The notes: generated by a model from the sequence alone, not told the origin. 64,000 bases of DNA from Aeromicrobium phragmitis (GCF_003674095.1 NZ_RDBF01000001.1:62001-126000); one strand, 5' to 3'; numbered from the stretch's first letter, positions 46,412-55,750 are shown. Translations and numbers: made by a program.

Positions 46412-47911
46412 ATGCGCACCAGGACCAAGGGCATCGTCGGCATCCTCGGACTCGGATTCGTCACGGCCGCCGGCTTCGGCGCGTGGGCGGGTATCGCCGC
46501 GATGACCGCACCGCTCGACACCGTCGGCAAGGTCGAGTTCGACCGCCCGCTCGCCATCCCTCCGCTCGCCGGCTCGACCGTGGAGAAGGGGACGCGGCGC
46601 TTCGACCTCACGCTGCGGACGGGGAGCACCGACCTCGGCCGGCAGAACCCGACGCCGACGTGGGGCGTCAACGGCAATCTGCTCGGCCCGACGGTGCGAG
46701 CGCAGCGCGGTGAGCGGGTCGAACTCCGGGTGGAGAACCAGCTGCCCGAGACCTCGACGCTCCACTGGCACGGCATGCACCTGCCCGCGGAGATGGACGG
46801 CGGGCCGCACCAGCTGGTCGAGCCCGGGCAGACGTGGACGCCGTCGTGGACGATCGATCAACCGGCGGCGACGCTCTGGTATCACCCGCACCTGCACGGG
46901 GCGACCGCCGAGCACGTGTACCGCGGCGTCGCCGGGATGTTCCTCATCGACGACCCCGAGGAGGCGGCGCTGGACCTCCCTCGCGAGTACGGCGTGGACG
47001 ACCTTCCGCTCATCGTGCAGGACAAGTCGTTCGACGACGACGGTGAGTTCGACCTGTCCACCTCGCTGTTCGAATCCGCCGGGATCATCGGTGACACCGT
47101 CCTGGTCAACGGCACGCCCGGCGCGTACGCCGACGTGACGACCGAGGCCGTTCGCCTCCGCGTGCTCAACGGCGCGAACGCCCGTCCGTTCAACTTCACC
47201 TTCGACGACGGGCGGGCCTTCGACCTCATCGCGACCGACGGCGGCCTGTTGTCATCCCCCGTGCGGCTGACCTCGCTTCAGCTCTCCCCCGGCGAGCGCG
47301 CCGAGCTCGTCGTGCGGTTCGCACCGGGCGAGCGAGTGGTGCTGCGCAGTGAGAACAGTGACACTCTCGACACCTTCGCCGGAGGCCGCGACCGGCTCGA
47401 CATCATGGAGTTCCGCGCGGCGGAGCAGCTCGACCCTGCGCCCGCGGTGCCGACGAGCCTCGCCGAGGTACCGCGGCTCGACCCGAACGATGCCGCGATC
47501 GTGCGCACGTTCAGCCTGGCCGGCTCGACCATCAACGGACAGCCGATGGACATGAGTCGCGTCGATGAGGTGGTGACCGTCGGCGACACCGAGATCTGGA
47601 CGGTCACGAACGCCGACGGTGGCTCCCACAACTTCCACGTTCACGACGTGCAGTTCCAGGTGCTCGACATCGAGGACCGCGAACCTCCGCCGTGGCTCGG
47701 TGGATGGAAGGACACCGTCTGGCTGCGCCAAGGCGAGCGCGTCCGGCTGATCATGCGGTTCACCGACTACACGAGCACGCAGTGGCCGTACATGTTCCAC
47801 TGCCACACGATGCGGCACGAGGACGACGGGATGATGGGGCAGTTCGTCGTCGTGGAACCCGGCGAGACCGCAGGGCCGATCGGCGGCGCGGGCCACGAGC
47901 ACCACCACTGA
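46412..47911 (+). CDS. Multicopper oxidase (CueO/laccase-like)
   Basis: 499 aa. An N-terminal hydrophobic segment (IVGILGLGFVTAAGFGAWAG) serves as signal or anchor. The four copper motifs are intact: HWHG near 111, HPHLHG near 155, HNFHVHD near 406 and HCHTMRHEDDGMM near 463. The last supplies the type 1 Cys, His and Met ligands. The C-terminus ends in a His-rich tail (GHEHHH). It should oxidise Cu(I) or phenolic compounds outside the cell with O2, complementing the CopA exporter gene at 30 kb. Confidence 0.94.
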   Translation: MRTRTKGIVGILGLGFVTAAGFGAWAGIAAMTAPLDTVGKVEFDRPLAIPPLAGSTVEKGTRRFDLTLRTGSTDLGRQNPTPTWGVNGNLLGPTVRAQRGERVELRVENQLPETSTLHWHGMHLPAEMDGGPHQLVEPGQTWTPSWTIDQPAATLWYHPHLHGATAEHVYRGVAGMFLIDDPEEAALDLPREYGVDDLPLIVQDKSFDDDGEFDLSTSLFESAGIIGDTVLVNGTPGAYADVTTEAVRLRVLNGANARPFNFTFDDGRAFDLIATDGGLLSSPVRLTSLQLSPGERAELVVRFAPGERVVLRSENSDTLDTFAGGRDRLDIMEFRAAEQLDPAPAVPTSLAEVPRLDPNDAAIVRTFSLAGSTINGQPMDMSRVDEVVTVGDTEIWTVTNADGGSHNFHVHDVQFQVLDIEDREPPPWLGGWKDTVWLRQGERVRLIMRFTDYTSTQWPYMFHCHTMRHEDDGMMGQFVVVEPGETAGPIGGAGHEHHH

Positions 47912-47941
47912 CGGCACCGGCAGCCGCGGCTCCTCACGGCC

Positions 47942-49126
47942 TCAGGAGCGTTCAGGGACGCGCATGACGACCACGGCGACATCGTCGCGCGTCGGGCCGC
48001 CGGAGTAGGCGACGACGTCCTCGAACACCGCATCGACGACGCTCCTGGCGGACTCGAACGGGCGCCCAAGGACCTCGCGCAGCCGGGCGTCGCCGTAGAA
48101 CGCGGCACCGTCGCGGCTCTCGGTGACGCCGTCGGTGAAGAGCACCAGCGCATCGCCGGGCCGCAACGCGACCCGCTCGTCGCGGAACTCCGGTGCGTCG
48201 AGCACGCCGACGAGTGGACCCTGGCCACCGACCTCCTCGCGGTTCCGGCCCGGCCCGATGAGCAGCGGGCGCGGATGTCCGCCGCTGCTGATCGCCGCCG
48301 TCCACCCCTCGGCACCGTGTTGCATCCGCACCATCACGAGCGTGCAGAATCGATCCGTCTCGTGGTGGACCAACACCTCGTTGAGGGCCGAGAGCGCCTT
48401 GCTGGGCTCGTGCATGCCGACCACAACCGCGCGGAGCGTGTCGCGGATCAGTGCCGTGAGGATCGCGGCTTCCACGCCCTTGCCGCACACGTCGCCGATG
48501 ATCGCGACCCAGTCCCCTTCGGCGACCTGGAACACGTCGTAGAAGTCCCCTCCGATCTCGAGGGTGTCCCCGGCCGGCTGGAAGGTCGCGGCGATGTCGA
48601 GTTCGGGGATGGCCGGCTCCTTGGGCGGGAGGAGGGTCCGCTGCAGAGTGTGCGCGAGCTCGCGCGCCTGGCGCTCGGAGGCTTCCGCCTGCTGGCGGGC
48701 GCGCAACAGTTCACGTTCGTACGTGCGGCGCTCGGTCGCATCGAACAGCACGATCCGGACCACGACGGGTTCGCCGGCCTCGTCGATCTCGAGGTTGGCG
48801 TTCACCAATACCGGGATGCGCTGGCCGTCGGCGCGCACGACGTCGAGGGCGATCTCGCGCACGGCGGCCTGCAAACGCAGCATCGGCGCGTAGTGCGTCT
48901 CGTGATAGAGCCGGCCGCCAGGGGTCAGCAGGTCGACGAACGATCGCTGCAGCAGTTCGTCGCGCTCATAGCCGGTCCACGTCAGCAAGGTCTGATTGAC
49001 CTTGACGATCCGCCCGTCCGGAGAGGTCGAGAGGTAACCGCACGGCGCGCGGTCATAGAGCTGCTCCGGATCGTCGTCGAGGAGGGCGTCGAAGAACGCC
49101 TCCCGAGCGGACTCGTGCTGGGTCAC
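47942..49126 (-). CDS. rsbP: PAS-PP2C phosphatase (RsbP-like)
   Basis: 394 aa. A PAS domain (about 15-130; DRAPCGYLSTSPDGRIVKVNQT), a short coiled coil (about 132-160) and a SpoIIE/PP2C phosphatase domain (about 190-394; GGDFYDVF, GDVCGKGVEAA, LFTDGVTE, TRDDVAVVV) match Bacillus RsbP. There it dephosphorylates the anti-anti-sigma factor during energy stress. Its GTG overlaps the stop of the RsbQ-like hydrolase gene (GTGA), the same pairing as in Bacillus. No sigma factor or RsbV/W gene is in the window, so its target lies elsewhere. Confidence 0.88.
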   Translation of the reverse strand: MTQHESAREAFFDALLDDDPEQLYDRAPCGYLSTSPDGRIVKVNQTLLTWTGYERDELLQRSFVDLLTPGGRLYHETHYAPMLRLQAAVREIALDVVRADGQRIPVLVNANLEIDEAGEPVVVRIVLFDATERRTYERELLRARQQAEASERQARELAHTLQRTLLPPKEPAIPELDIAATFQPAGDTLEIGGDFYDVFQVAEGDWVAIIGDVCGKGVEAAILTALIRDTLRAVVVGMHEPSKALSALNEVLVHHETDRFCTLVMVRMQHGAEGWTAAISSGGHPRPLLIGPGRNREEVGGQGPLVGVLDAPEFRDERVALRPGDALVLFTDGVTESRDGAAFYGDARLREVLGRPFESARSVVDAVFEDVVAYSGGPTRDDVAVVVMRVPERS

Positions 49127-49950
49127 GGACCGACCGGCGCTCCCTCGGGTTCTGTCGCCCGCACGAACGCTGCGATGGCCGCGGTCGTCTCCTCCGGAGC
49201 GCTCAGGTTGGGGCAGTGCCCGGTGGCGTCGAGTTGCACGAGCGTGCTGTCGGGAATCCGGTCGGCGACGTAGCGCCCCACTTCGACCGGAGCGATGACG
49301 TCATTGCTGCACTGCAGCACGAGGGTCGGAGTGCTGACCGCTGCCAGGTCGGCCCGGTTGTCGGAGAGGAAGGTGACGCGGGCGAAGGCGCGCGCGATGT
49401 CCGGGTCGGTCCGGCAGAAGCTCTCGGTGAGTTCCTGTCCCAGCGCGGGACGGTCGGGGTTGCCCATGATCGCCGGGGCCATGGCCGCCGACCAACCGAG
49501 GTAGTTGCTGTCGAGCGAGTCGAGGAGCTCGTGGATGTCCTGCTCGGCGAATCCGCCCACATAGCCTTCGTCGTCGATGTACCGCGGTGAGGGGCCGACG
49601 AGGACCAACTTCGCGAAGCGCTCGGGCACCACCCGCTCGGCGAGCACACCGATCATCGCCGACACAGAGTGTCCGACGAACACGACGTCGTGGAGGTCGA
49701 GTTCGGTGACGATGCGAACGACGTCGTCGGCGTAAGCCTTCAGCGAGGCGTAGCGATCGAAGTCGTAGGCCGAGGAGTCCGAGTTACCGGCCCCCACGTG
49801 ATCGAACAGCACCACCCGGAAGTCGTCCTCGAAGGCCGGTGCGACATGACGCCACATGTTCTGGTCGCATCCGAACCCGTGGGCGAAGATCATCGGCTGC
49901 CCGTCGGGACGGCCGCTGATGCGCAGGTGGTGTCGCTGTTGGAGGTCCAC
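49123..49950 (-). CDS. rsbQ: RsbQ-like alpha/beta-hydrolase, partner of RsbP
   Basis: 275 aa. HGFGCDQNMWR near 24, the nucleophile in GHSVSAMIG near 93, CSNDVIAPVEVG near 213 (acid) and DATGHCPNLSAPEET near 241 (His) match RsbQ and related signalling hydrolases. RsbQ is needed to activate RsbP, probably by processing a small hydrophobic ligand for its PAS domain. The GTG at 49950 is preferred since TAGAGT ends 7 nt before it (leaderless); a GTG at 49959 would add three residues. Transcribed first, it is coupled to rsbP. Confidence 0.9.
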   Translation of the reverse strand: MDLQQRHHLRISGRPDGQPMIFAHGFGCDQNMWRHVAPAFEDDFRVVLFDHVGAGNSDSSAYDFDRYASLKAYADDVVRIVTELDLHDVVFVGHSVSAMIGVLAERVVPERFAKLVLVGPSPRYIDDEGYVGGFAEQDIHELLDSLDSNYLGWSAAMAPAIMGNPDRPALGQELTESFCRTDPDIARAFARVTFLSDNRADLAAVSTPTLVLQCSNDVIAPVEVGRYVADRIPDSTLVQLDATGHCPNLSAPEETTAAIAAFVRATEPEGAPVGP

Positions 49951-49989
49951 GCGCTCCACTCTAAACGAGCCCGGCCGTGTGATGGGCGC

Positions 49990-50163
49990 TCAGACCAGCG
50001 CCGCGAGCTCTTCGAGGTCGGCGAAGTCGCACCACTGGCACTCCACGCCCAGATAGTCGGGGTTCAACGTGTCGAATAGGGCGCCGGGACGCTCGCACAG
50101 CGGGCAGCGTGCCGATTCACTCGCCGTCTCGAACAGCTCGACGGTGACCAATGCCTGTGCCAT
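49990..50163 (-). CDS. Small zinc-ribbon-like protein
   Basis: 57 aa, short enough to be missed by simple gene calls. The N-terminal part reads MAQALVTVELFETA; two CxxC pairs follow (CPLC near 20 and CQWC near 43), with an acidic helical tail FADLEELAALV. The cysteine spacing suggests one zinc ribbon. An AGGAGGT ribosome site lies 4 nt before the ATG at 50163, which is one of the best in the window. It lies upstream of rsbQ with only 39 nt between, on the same strand, but rsbQ has its own promoter. Function unknown. Confidence 0.78.
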   Translation of the reverse strand: MAQALVTVELFETASESARCPLCERPGALFDTLNPDYLGVECQWCDFADLEELAALV

Positions 50164-50282
50164 AAGCACCTCCTCATGTTTTCAGGCTAGGAGGCACCAC
50201 CGACAGATCGGGGAGGCGCGATGGTGTGTCGCCCGCCGACCCTCCCCGCACGAGGTCGGTGACCGGCGAGTGGCCACCTCCT

Positions 50283-50942
50283 CTACTCAGCCACTTGGGA
50301 GGTGCAGACACACGCCTCGTTACCTTCGGCGTCGGCGAGCACCCACCAGGAGGGGGCGTACCGATCGGTGACGAGCGTCCCGCCGGCCTCGAGCGCGGCG
50401 GCCACACGCTGCTCCGCGTGGTCGATCGGAACATAGACGTCCAAGTGAATCCGGTTGCGCTGCGGGCGCGGTTCGTCCATCTGCTGGAACCACACCGTCG
50501 GACCGGATCGGGCCGGGTCGACGAGGTCGGTGTCGTCGTCGGGGTCGTCCTCGTAGCCGAGCACCGCCTTCCAGAAGGGCCGCACCCGAGTCGCATCGAT
50601 GGCGTCGATGCCGATGGTGATGCACTGTGGGACGGCCTGGTCGGGCTCGAGGCCGAGGTCGTCGGCGAGGCGAGTGATCTCGTTGGCGAGCGCGACGTCC
50701 CGCTCGCTCAGTCCGCCGACCTCGCGAGAGGCGAGGCGGACGTGCACGGCGCGGGCGCGCAGATCGATGCCGGGATGGTGGCCGGCGGCCTCCGCCGCCT
50801 GATCCACCGCAGCCACGAGGCGCGTTCCCGTCGAGAAACTGTCGGTCGCGAATCGTGCGTGGAGCATTCGGTCCACCACCCGCCAGTGGCGGCCGTCCAC
50901 CTGTTCCTCGACGACCGCGGGGTCGAGCGCTGCTGCGTCCAT
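50283..50942 (-). CDS. Pterin-dehydratase-like domain fused to a VOC (glyoxalase-like) domain
   Basis: 219 aa. The N-terminal half (about 1-100) resembles pterin-4a-carbinolamine dehydratase, with AAEAAGHHPGIDLRARAVHVRL (the H-H-P core, then the strand) and GLSERDVALANEI. The C-terminal half (about 105-219) is a VOC domain (CITIGIDAIDATRVRPFWKAVLGYED, then RIHLDVYVP, ending WWVLADAEGNEACVC). Fusions of this sort are seen in actinobacteria; the enzymatic role is not established. No partner gene is close enough to define a pathway. Confidence 0.8.
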   Translation of the reverse strand: MDAAALDPAVVEEQVDGRHWRVVDRMLHARFATDSFSTGTRLVAAVDQAAEAAGHHPGIDLRARAVHVRLASREVGGLSERDVALANEITRLADDLGLEPDQAVPQCITIGIDAIDATRVRPFWKAVLGYEDDPDDDTDLVDPARSGPTVWFQQMDEPRPQRNRIHLDVYVPIDHAEQRVAAALEAGGTLVTDRYAPSWWVLADAEGNEACVCTSQVAE

Positions 50943-50981
50943 GGTCCGAGCGTCGCACGGCGTACTGGGCGGTGCAGCGGT

Positions 50982-51524
50982 TCAACCCGCCAGGATGCGC
51001 TGAAAAAGGATGTGGTCCTGCCAGCGACCCGCGATCTTGAGGTACTCGGGCGCGTAGCCGATACGTTCGAAGCCGGCCCGCACGAGCACCCGCTGCGAGC
51101 GTTCGTTGTCCGGGAGCGCCGCCGCCTGCAACCGGTGCAGGCCGAGGCCGTTCCGGGCGTAGGCCGCGAGGTGCTCGACCGCCGCGCTCATGAGGCCGCG
51201 TCCCTGGAACCCGGCGTCGGTCCAGTACCCGACGTGGCCGTTGTCGAAGGCACCTCGGACGATGTCGTTGACGTTGAGCGCGCCGATGATGCCGTCGCCG
51301 TGAGCGAGCACGAGAGGGATGCGGCGGCCTTGGGCCATCGCGGTGAGCGCCGTCTCGATCCCGTCGAGTTGCCCTTCCTCCGTGTAGTGGGAGGGGTCGC
51401 GCTCCGGCTCGTAGGGCGCCAGGTGCTCGCGATTGCGCACCGCGGCAGCAGCCATTGCGGCCGCGTCGGCCGGCTCGACCACCCGCAGCACGACCCCGTC
51501 ATCGAGCGCGATGGGAAACACCAT
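50982..51524 (-). CDS. GNAT acetyltransferase (RimJ/RimL type)
   Basis: 180 aa. It starts LDDGVVLRVVEPADAAAM and shows NREHLAPYEPER, GYWTDAGFQGRGLMSAAVEHL (acetyl-CoA binding, Q-G-R-G) near 103, and LQAAALPDNERSQRVLVRAGFERIG near 140. These are the marks of RimJ/RimL-like N-alpha or small-molecule acetyltransferases. The minus strand has TACACT ending 6 nt before the ATG at 51524, a leaderless start. The substrate is unknown. Confidence 0.9.
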   Translation of the reverse strand: MVFPIALDDGVVLRVVEPADAAAMAAAAVRNREHLAPYEPERDPSHYTEEGQLDGIETALTAMAQGRRIPLVLAHGDGIIGALNVNDIVRGAFDNGHVGYWTDAGFQGRGLMSAAVEHLAAYARNGLGLHRLQAAALPDNERSQRVLVRAGFERIGYAPEYLKIAGRWQDHILFQRILAG

Positions 51525-51605
51525 GCGGCGAGTGTAGGTCGACGTGACCGAGGAGCGGCCGGTTCACGCTCGGGGGCGGACGAGCAACAAGGCCGTCGCT
51601 AAGAG

Positions 51606-51641
51606 GACTGCCCCCGCTCTCGTGTGAGGGCGGGGGCAGTC
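51606..51641 (-). terminator. Terminator of surface-protein gene 1
   Basis: GACTGCCCCCGC (51606-51617) pairs with GCGGGGGCAGTC (51630-51641). With inner pairs the stem extends to about 16 bp around a 4-nt loop. It lies 16 nt beyond the stop codon. The outer arm is the same as in the terminator of the second surface-protein gene (56115-56149). Confidence 0.88.
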
Positions 51642-51657
51642 GTTGGGGTGAGGTGGG

Positions 51658-54600
51658 TTAGACCTCGATTTCTTCGCGGCGGCGTGCCAGGACCAGGCTG
51701 GTCAGGCCGGCGGCGACCAGGAGCGCGGCTCCCAGGGCGACGATCGGTCCGACCGGCGATCCGGTCTTGGGCAAGCCGCCCGCGAGCCAGGCGAACGGGG
51801 CGCATGCGGTCGCCTCGTCTGTCAGGCCGTTGTGGGTGACGACGGCAACGTTGCGGAACCCACCGGGCCCATTGCCGCTGTCGGCGCACTTACCACCACC
51901 GATGGCCGCGACACCGTCGGCGACGGTGGAGTTCACGACCACCCGGAACGTATGACTGATCCCCGAGCCGAGTTCGACCTCGCCGGTCAGGGCGTTGACC
52001 TCATCGGTGAGGTCGGCGCCTTGTCCGGTGTAGGTGTCGAGCACCGGGACATTGCCGGGGTCGGTGTTGGACGCGGCAACCTTCTCGATCGCCACACCCT
52101 TGCCGAACCGCAGCTGATCGTGCAGCACGTACTCACCGGCGGCACCGCCGTCGTTGGTCACGACGATGTCGTAGGTGGTGGTGTAGTCCTGACCGTCCTT
52201 GACCGGGTCACCGACGAGCTTCTTGTCGAGGATGATCGACGGCAACTCAGCACAGGCCTGATCGTCCTCACGGTCGCCACGCGCATCGGTCATGGCGGAG
52301 GTGTTGTTGAACGCCCGATCCGCGTCGTCCCCATCGGGACCGCAACGGGTCGGATCCCCCTCACCGCTGCCGGCGCCGTCGAGCTGCAACGGCACATCCG
52401 CGACGACGGTCACTTCGTAGTAGTGCTCGGTGTAAGCCGGATCGTCGTTGGCCAACAACGGCACCTGGGCCGCGATCAGGACGTTGCCCTGACCATCCCA
52501 CGCCGGGTCGGCCAACTGCACGCCGTCCGGAGCCTGCGACACCACGGCCGAAGCGATCTTCGCCTGCTCGGTGAAGTGCAGCGTGTCCTCGAGGCTGTAG
52601 CTCGTGGCGTACGGGAGGGTGTTGCCCACCGTGATGCCGTAGACGACCTGCCACTGACCATTGCCGATCGGCTCAGCCGACACGAGCGACTTCTCGTGCT
52701 CGGGATCACCATCGAGTTCGAACCCAGCAGGATCACAATTGATCGTCGGCGCGACCTGCGAGTCCTCCGGAGTGTCCGCAGTCGCACACGCGGTGTTCAC
52801 CAGCGTCTGCGGCGTGTTCTCGTCGAGCACGATCTCGTACTCGTGCGTCTCCTCCTCGCCCGGAGCCAGCTCCTCGATCAAGTACTCACCGAGCTCGGGC
52901 TGCTTGTCATCGTCCAGCAGGAAGTTGCGCAGCGTGCCCTGGCCGGTGTTCTCGATCACGACCCGGTACTTGACCGTGTCACCCACCCGGAACTTCGGAT
53001 AGTCCGTCACATCGTTCGCGTCACGCCAGTTCCCGTTCGAGTCCTGAACGTACTTCTTCAGGGCCGCGGAGTAGTAGTTGGCGACCGTGATGGGTGCCGA
53101 GGTGCGCATCACGAGCTCGGTGTGCCCGTCGCGTGCCTGCGCGCGGTTGACCAGGAGGTCGCCGCCCTTGACACCGTCGGTCTCGATGTTCACCGTGAAC
53201 TGCTGCGTGGCACCGGGGGCCAGCTCCGGACCGATGACCCGGATCGCGGTCGCGTCCGGCGTGAACGTGGTCGACCAGATCGCCGACGGCGCGTTGCGTG
53301 CACCGTTGGTGGTGTGATCGGGGTCGTCGGACAGGGTCGTCGGGTCCTCGGTCGTGTAGTAGACCGTCGCACCGTTGACCGCGTCCACACCCGTGAGCGC
53401 GTAGTCGCCCACGAACGTCGTGCCGCGATCGTCACCGTTGAACGGCAGGATGTCGATCGTGTCGGTGTAGTCCTGCGGCAACGGATCGAACGACTTGAGG
53501 GTCACCGTCCACGACCCTTCGCCCACGCCGTCACCGGCGAGGTTCGGGATGAACGGCTTGTCGGCCGTCTTGCTGATCGACGTGTAACCGTTCGTACTGA
53601 CCGTCACCTGCGCGGTCGCCGGACGCGAGGTCGACCCCTCCACCGAAGCGACGACGGAGTTCCGCAGGATCGAACCGGGCACGACCTCAGACCCGGCGAC
53701 AGCCTGGTACGTCAGCGCGTGCTTGGCGTTCGTGGTCACGTTGTCGAGCGTCCACGTCAGCACCTGCTGACCCGAGCCGTTCGTGGTGACGACCGGCTCC
53801 GGATCGGCAGAGTCGGGCACGTAGGTCATACCGGCCGGCAGGGTGTCGACGATCTGGTAGTCGTCCACGGACTCCGGCAGGTTGGTGGCGACGTTCGCCG
53901 AGTAGTTCAGCGAGAACGTGGCCGGCACGCCCGGCTTGACCGTCGAGCGGTCCACCGACTTCTCGATGTACGGCGTCGCCACGACGATCTGAACAAGGTC
54001 CCGAGACGCCTGCATCGTGCAGGGGTAGCGCTTGCCGGGAGTCGGCGTCGCACAGATGTTGACACCGTTCGGGTTCCAGTCGCGTTCCGCCGTGGATTGC
54101 GTCTGCATGAAGTTCCACACGTCCTGGCCGGCCGCGACGTTGTCCTTGATGCGGTAATCGAGGATCAGCGAGGTGTGACCACCGGGGATGTTCGCCGCTT
54201 CGGCCTGACCCTGCGTCATCGTGACACGGACGGCCTTCACCGTCGTCGGATCGGCTGGCGGCGTGGTCGTCCAGCCTCCGGCGATGCCACAGGGGAATGC
54301 CTGCGGGTTGTAGCCGGCGTTCGAAGGATCGACCGTCGCGTGGTTGCCCACGAAGTACTCGATGACCGACCCGGGCACGGGGCTACCGGCCTGCACGCTC
54401 TGGAAATCGAGGTAGCGGGTGTCGAGCGGCGCGCACATGCCGATCGGCAGGGTGTCGTCGCGGTCGATACCGGGCAGGCCCGTCAGCAGGGTCTGGCGGA
54501 CAGGCGTGCCGGGCGAGACGACATAGGTGTCGTCGTAGGGCGAGCCACCGGAACCGGTGTAGCCGCGCTGCCACGGCGAGGTGAAGGCGCCCGGGAAGAA

Positions 54601-55683
54601 CCAGGTCTTCGACACCGTGTTGTTCGCGGGATCGTCCTGCGCAGTGGCCGCACCGGACGCCGACGTGTAGGTGGGGGCCGACGACTCCAGGGTCACGGAG
54701 CCAGCGCTGATGAGGTTGAGCCTCAGCCACACTGATCCGCTCGCGAGAGCGACCTGATCCGCCGGAAGAGCGGCCCCGGTCGAGTCCTTCGTCGCGGGAT
54801 TCGCGGGGTCGTAGTCGATCCCGGTGAGGGTGAGCCGGAACGTGTTGGGACCCAGCTGCTGGATCATGCAATTGTCGACGGGCGACACCATCGAATCCGC
54901 CGGGTGGGCACCACCGGACCACGGATGGCCGTTCGCTGCACCCGAGGTAAACGGCGTGCAGCGCTGCGCGCCCACCGCGATGCTGCTGGCCGCGGGCGAG
55001 TCGATCGTCAAGTCATAGACCACCGTCTGGGGCCCGGCCTCGCTGCGCTTGTTCTTGCTCAGCGTCCACTGCAGGTCGAGGTCCGCCGTGGCGTTCGGCG
55101 TGCCAACACCGTCGAGGGTCACTCCGGACGTGGCGACCTCCCAGCGAATGTCCATGCCGAAGTCGTTGACGATCTCGATCGGCGTGAGGTCGGCTTCGCC
55201 GCCCTCGATGCTGCCTGAACCGATGAGCTGTGACCCGGTCTCGCCGTCGGCGACGATCGGCGTTTGCAGGACGTGAGCGGTGCCCTGGTCCTGGGTGCCG
55301 ATGTTGCAGATGAGGGTCTTGCCGTCCTCGGAGATGCTCGAGACGGGGTCGACGCCCTCGACGAGGCACGAGTCGGGAAGCTCGTCGAACACGCCGTTCT
55401 CGATCGTCAACGTGAAGTTCACGTTGTCGACCGGCGCGTTGCTCGGTGCGGCAGCGCTGTCGTTGACGTTGACGCGCCACTCGGCGTTGACAACGTCGCC
55501 GCTCTTCACGGTGGTGGGCGTGTTCTCCGCCCAGCGGGCGTCAATCTCGTAGACCGGAGCCGCGCTGGCTGCCGTCGCGGCCCCGAGGGACCCTCCGACC
55601 ACCGCGAGTGCCAGGGCCCCCGCTACCCAGCGGCGAGGCGATTGCCGCCTCGGCCGTCTACGCCATCCAGCAGGCCGCTTCAC
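51658..55683 (-). CDS. LPKTG-anchored surface protein 1 with DUF11-like repeats
   Basis: 1341 aa. A basic n-region (RRRPRRQSPRRW) and hydrophobic segment end at ASAAP, the export signal. The ectodomain is built of beta-sandwich modules (DUF11-like, e.g. VDDYQIVDTLPAGMTYVPDS and VKYRVVIENTGQGTLRNFLL). The C-terminus carries the sortase motif LPKTG (1304-1308), a membrane segment and RRREEIEV. It should be covalently linked to peptidoglycan. The GTG start at 55683 aligns with the paralogue's ATG; a 3-codon open frame overlaps it. The promoter at 55751-55780 matches that of the paralogue. The N-terminal third differs from protein 2 while the remainder is nearly identical. Confidence 0.9.
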   Translation of the reverse strand: MKRPAGWRRRPRRQSPRRWVAGALALAVVGGSLGAATAASAAPVYEIDARWAENTPTTVKSGDVVNAEWRVNVNDSAAAPSNAPVDNVNFTLTIENGVFDELPDSCLVEGVDPVSSISEDGKTLICNIGTQDQGTAHVLQTPIVADGETGSQLIGSGSIEGGEADLTPIEIVNDFGMDIRWEVATSGVTLDGVGTPNATADLDLQWTLSKNKRSEAGPQTVVYDLTIDSPAASSIAVGAQRCTPFTSGAANGHPWSGGAHPADSMVSPVDNCMIQQLGPNTFRLTLTGIDYDPANPATKDSTGAALPADQVALASGSVWLRLNLISAGSVTLESSAPTYTSASGAATAQDDPANNTVSKTWFFPGAFTSPWQRGYTGSGGSPYDDTYVVSPGTPVRQTLLTGLPGIDRDDTLPIGMCAPLDTRYLDFQSVQAGSPVPGSVIEYFVGNHATVDPSNAGYNPQAFPCGIAGGWTTTPPADPTTVKAVRVTMTQGQAEAANIPGGHTSLILDYRIKDNVAAGQDVWNFMQTQSTAERDWNPNGVNICATPTPGKRYPCTMQASRDLVQIVVATPYIEKSVDRSTVKPGVPATFSLNYSANVATNLPESVDDYQIVDTLPAGMTYVPDSADPEPVVTTNGSGQQVLTWTLDNVTTNAKHALTYQAVAGSEVVPGSILRNSVVASVEGSTSRPATAQVTVSTNGYTSISKTADKPFIPNLAGDGVGEGSWTVTLKSFDPLPQDYTDTIDILPFNGDDRGTTFVGDYALTGVDAVNGATVYYTTEDPTTLSDDPDHTTNGARNAPSAIWSTTFTPDATAIRVIGPELAPGATQQFTVNIETDGVKGGDLLVNRAQARDGHTELVMRTSAPITVANYYSAALKKYVQDSNGNWRDANDVTDYPKFRVGDTVKYRVVIENTGQGTLRNFLLDDDKQPELGEYLIEELAPGEEETHEYEIVLDENTPQTLVNTACATADTPEDSQVAPTINCDPAGFELDGDPEHEKSLVSAEPIGNGQWQVVYGITVGNTLPYATSYSLEDTLHFTEQAKIASAVVSQAPDGVQLADPAWDGQGNVLIAAQVPLLANDDPAYTEHYYEVTVVADVPLQLDGAGSGEGDPTRCGPDGDDADRAFNNTSAMTDARGDREDDQACAELPSIILDKKLVGDPVKDGQDYTTTYDIVVTNDGGAAGEYVLHDQLRFGKGVAIEKVAASNTDPGNVPVLDTYTGQGADLTDEVNALTGEVELGSGISHTFRVVVNSTVADGVAAIGGGKCADSGNGPGGFRNVAVVTHNGLTDEATACAPFAWLAGGLPKTGSPVGPIVALGAALLVAAGLTSLVLARRREEIEV

Positions 55684-55750
55684 TTCGGCATGTGTTCCCC
55701 TTAGTTGACTGTCGTCAGCGCCACGGGTCACGTGGCGATACACGATCCGG

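Noticed and set aside
51832..54735. A 967-codon open frame on the plus strand opposite surface-protein gene 1 (and a 697-codon one at 56343-58436).
   Set aside because: They mirror the coding strand of real genes with G/C-rich third positions, have Arg/Val-rich low-complexity translations, and recur in both paralogues at the same place. They are shadow frames.
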